Shown piece after piece: positions 56,316 through 57,982 of a stretch of DNA of 57,982 nt. The stretch is taken from the NCBI GenBank assembly GCA_031261295.1, contig JAISKT010000186.1, positions 1 through 57,982 on the forward strand, written 5' to 3'. The DNA is from Candidatus Symbiothrix sp. (GTDB taxonomy: Bacteria; Bacteroidota; Bacteroidia; Bacteroidales; Azobacteroidaceae). The position numbers and the translations under genes are program-made. How positions within the stretch are numbered: position 1 is the stretch's first letter; every line of letters begins with the position of its first letter. The notes beneath the pieces are model-generated. The model was given only the letters and a program-made list of their open reading frames with translations. It did not search any database and was not told the origin of the DNA.

Positions 56316-57008
56316 CTATATTTTTTCTACAAAATGTTGATGTGTAACTTTCACCTCGCACCAAAGTTCGTTAATTTTGATAATATCTTGCCAACTCCAT
56401 TGCGTATAATCATGAAAATCGCACAACGCAAGAGAGATGAAATAATCATCTAATTCCCCATTTTTTGCCATAATCCGATTGCAGTTTTGTTTCTTGTCAA
56501 AGTAAGTATCGTCCCAACGAGGGTCGAAATGGAGGCAACAATCATCAGGGAAAAGCGTATGTAATAGACAATATATTCCTTTATCCGGCTCGCCCATATT
56601 TTGACCATTCTCATCTTGTTCCATAATAAATGGCATTATCTGTGCTTCTATTTCATAATCGTTCAAAAATGAATCGTTATTTTTCATTCGTTCTTCAAAA
56701 TTACAAATAATTGCCTCTTCCTCTTTTCGCAACTTTTCCATGCCCTCCATTAGTTTTTGATTTATTCGGAGGATTTTCTCAATATTTTCGGGAGTAAAAA
56801 CAAATTCATCGTTTAATTTTTGATGTCGGACTGAAAGAATGTTCTTTAATTGCAAATCATCTTCCCATGACTTTTTCCAAGACCCCTTACGTATCTTTGC
56901 CACAAATTCAATAGCCATCGCTTCTAATTCGGCAACAGAATGTTGCGCTAATTCTTCCCATTGTTTTTCAAATTTATCAAATGTATTTGTGTCTTTTTTG
57001 TGTTCCAT
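56316..57008 (-). CDS. Host protein, unknown
   Basis: 230 aa from the ATG at 57008; the longer frame overlaps the next gene and is unlikely. It is helical and acidic (KQWEELAQHSVAELEAMAIE, EGMEKLRKEEEAIICNFEER) with a mixed C-terminal part containing CCLHFDPRWDDTYFD. No signal peptide. The sequence before its ATG (AAAAAT) and its first residues (MEHKKD) resemble those of the phosphoesterase gene above it, suggesting a shared translation signal. Host chromosomal gene, no family recognised. Confidence 0.6.
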   Translation of the reverse strand: MEHKKDTNTFDKFEKQWEELAQHSVAELEAMAIEFVAKIRKGSWKKSWEDDLQLKNILSVRHQKLNDEFVFTPENIEKILRINQKLMEGMEKLRKEEEAIICNFEERMKNNDSFLNDYEIEAQIMPFIMEQDENGQNMGEPDKGIYCLLHTLFPDDCCLHFDPRWDDTYFDKKQNCNRIMAKNGELDDYFISLALCDFHDYTQWSWQDIIKINELWCEVKVTHQHFVEKI

Positions 57009-57012
57009 ATTT

Positions 57013-57723
57013 TTATAGCGATACTCGTTTGACTTCAAATTGCCGATTATCAATAACTAAATATTCCCCTTTCCACAAGCAATCGCAAAACCAAACGCTG
57101 ACATCGTTCACAGGAATTTCTTGGATTTCCTGTACTTGATTATGTCCTACTATTTGGATGTAGCCTTGCAATGGCGGGTCTAATTCAGTATAATTTGCCC
57201 ATAAGATACCACCAATTGTATTTTTGTCTCCACCACGACCGCCACCACATTGGTAAAGGGCTGGTGTTTGTTCGGGTGTAGGATTATTCAACTGCTCGGC
57301 AATGTTCTTGTGGCGGTCGCCTTTGAAATCGTGAATAAACCATTGATGAGCGATACCTGCATGGGTAAATATGATATTCCCCTCTTGAAAAGCATATTGA
57401 AACAAGTGTTGATTTTCGACAAATAATTGCTTGATATTTCCAGCAATAAACATATTGTAACGCTTACAAGGAATTGCTTCATGTATAAAATAAGGCACAT
57501 CGTGATTACCCAACAACAGAATAACATTATCAGGTTGCTCTTTTTTGAGTTGGATAATTTCTTTCAGATTGGTAATAAGTAAATCGGGCGCAATATCTAT
57601 GTAAGGGTCAAGGTAATCGCCCAAGAATACATATTTACAACCCGGATTTTCTGCCACTACTTGTTTCCAAGTGGTTAGTCCGTGAATGTCGCCAATGGCA
57701 ATAATTGTTTTTTTGTTTTCCAT
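57013..57723 (-). CDS. Calcineurin-like metallophosphoesterase
   Basis: 236 aa from the ATG at 57723 (MENKKTIIAIGDIHGL). The family motifs are complete: GDIHGL (residues 11-16), VFLGDYLDPY, LLLGNHDVPYF and, later, THAGIAHQWF and VGHNQVQE. These bind two metal ions and hydrolyse phosphoesters; substrates in this subfamily range from phosphoproteins to dinucleotides. Host gene, with 5 nt between it and the next phosphoesterase. Confidence 0.9.
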   Translation of the reverse strand: MENKKTIIAIGDIHGLTTWKQVVAENPGCKYVFLGDYLDPYIDIAPDLLITNLKEIIQLKKEQPDNVILLLGNHDVPYFIHEAIPCKRYNMFIAGNIKQLFVENQHLFQYAFQEGNIIFTHAGIAHQWFIHDFKGDRHKNIAEQLNNPTPEQTPALYQCGGGRGGDKNTIGGILWANYTELDPPLQGYIQIVGHNQVQEIQEIPVNDVSVWFCDCLWKGEYLVIDNRQFEVKRVSL

Positions 57724-57727
57724 ATTT

Positions 57728-57982
57728 TTATACAATCGCTACATTACAAAACAGCGTATCACCCACTTGCAAACTCTCGCCGCCCTCAGAATGGAAATGC
57801 CCGAACATGTGAATTTGTGGACGTGCCAAGTCCACCATTTTCCGCAAAATCGGGCAACCATCACCTTTGCCGCCGTCCAATATGCCTTGTGGTGCACCGT
57901 GTGTCACAAGCACATCCACACCTGACGGAAGAGGCAATGGCGCATACAGCCCCCAGCGGGCAGGTAAAATGTAAAAGCGGAT
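57728..57982 (-). CDS. Metallophosphoesterase, C-terminal part (cut by the window edge)
   Basis: 85 codons from the window edge, with no start inside the window. VLVTHGAPQGILDGG and the metal-binding ending QIHMFGHFHSEGGES are the C-terminal motifs of calcineurin-like enzymes of the MPPED type. Together with the next gene it forms a pair of phosphoesterases in the host chromosome. Confidence 0.85.
   Translation of the reverse strand: MRFYILPARWGLYAPLPLPSGVDVLVTHGAPQGILDGGKGDGCPILRKMVDLARPQIHMFGHFHSEGGESLQVGDTLFCNVAIV

Overview
The window is almost entirely one integrated, tailed (siphovirus-like) temperate phage in a Bacteroidetes chromosome, probably Bacteroidales. The host call rests on repeated promoters of the Bacteroides type (TTTG, 19-21 nt, TAnnTTTG), scarce Shine-Dalgarno sequences, an endolysin/holin/Rz-like lysis set and families such as DUF3853, DUF1351 and the Bacteroidetes replisome proteins. 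The prophage seems to run from about 155 to about 55869 (candidate 10-bp att repeat). Host chromosome, with two calcineurin-like phosphoesterases, lies to the right of about 55.9 kb.

Layout, left to right. 0.3-1.7 kb: lysogenic cargo (lipoprotein and HsdR-N-like nuclease-fold protein) behind a highly structured leader. 2.0-3.6 kb: lysis. 3.7-24.1 kb, minus strand: tail tip, a diversity-generating retroelement (DGR) with reverse transcriptase, template and variable receptor-binding protein, fibre stalk, Dit-like protein, tape measure, tail chaperones joined by a -1 frameshift, a tRNA-Met(CAT), connectors, capsid and scaffold. 24.1-27.5 kb: homing endonuclease, then a plus-strand island with a ParB paralogue, two pseudoknotted RNA candidates, a small protein and a BRO-type antirepressor. 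27.5-34.4 kb: head protein with toxin-like tail, portal, terminase, AdoMetDC-like protein, ParB-methylase fusion. 34.5-51.1 kb: early/replication genes (primase-helicase, DEAH helicase, methyltransferases, YqaJ exonuclease, RecT) and, unexpectedly, a second DGR template with two variable genes. 51.1-55.8 kb: lysogeny switch, regulators and integrase.

The most unusual system is a split DGR. The only reverse transcriptase lies at 9.4-10.4 kb next to template TR1 and variable region VR1. A second template (TR2, 45.87 kb) with two variable regions (46.05 and 47.62 kb) sits 35 kb away among recombination genes with no reverse transcriptase of its own. Every template/variable difference (20, 16 and 20 positions) falls at a template adenine. 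Both templates share the same flanking RNA architecture: an identical 17-nt block, a hairpin with a compensatory base-pair change, complementary flanks that close a stem round the template, and the same initiation-site motif. This strongly suggests one enzyme working in trans on two templates, diversifying both a tail protein and two small early proteins.

Other notable signals: a 19-bp palindrome placed just upstream of the -7 box of the main lytic promoters, suggesting an activator regulon; an in-frame amber codon inside the DUF1351 gene; and a leader whose internal segment can pair either with an upstream copy or with the start-codon region of the gene below it.
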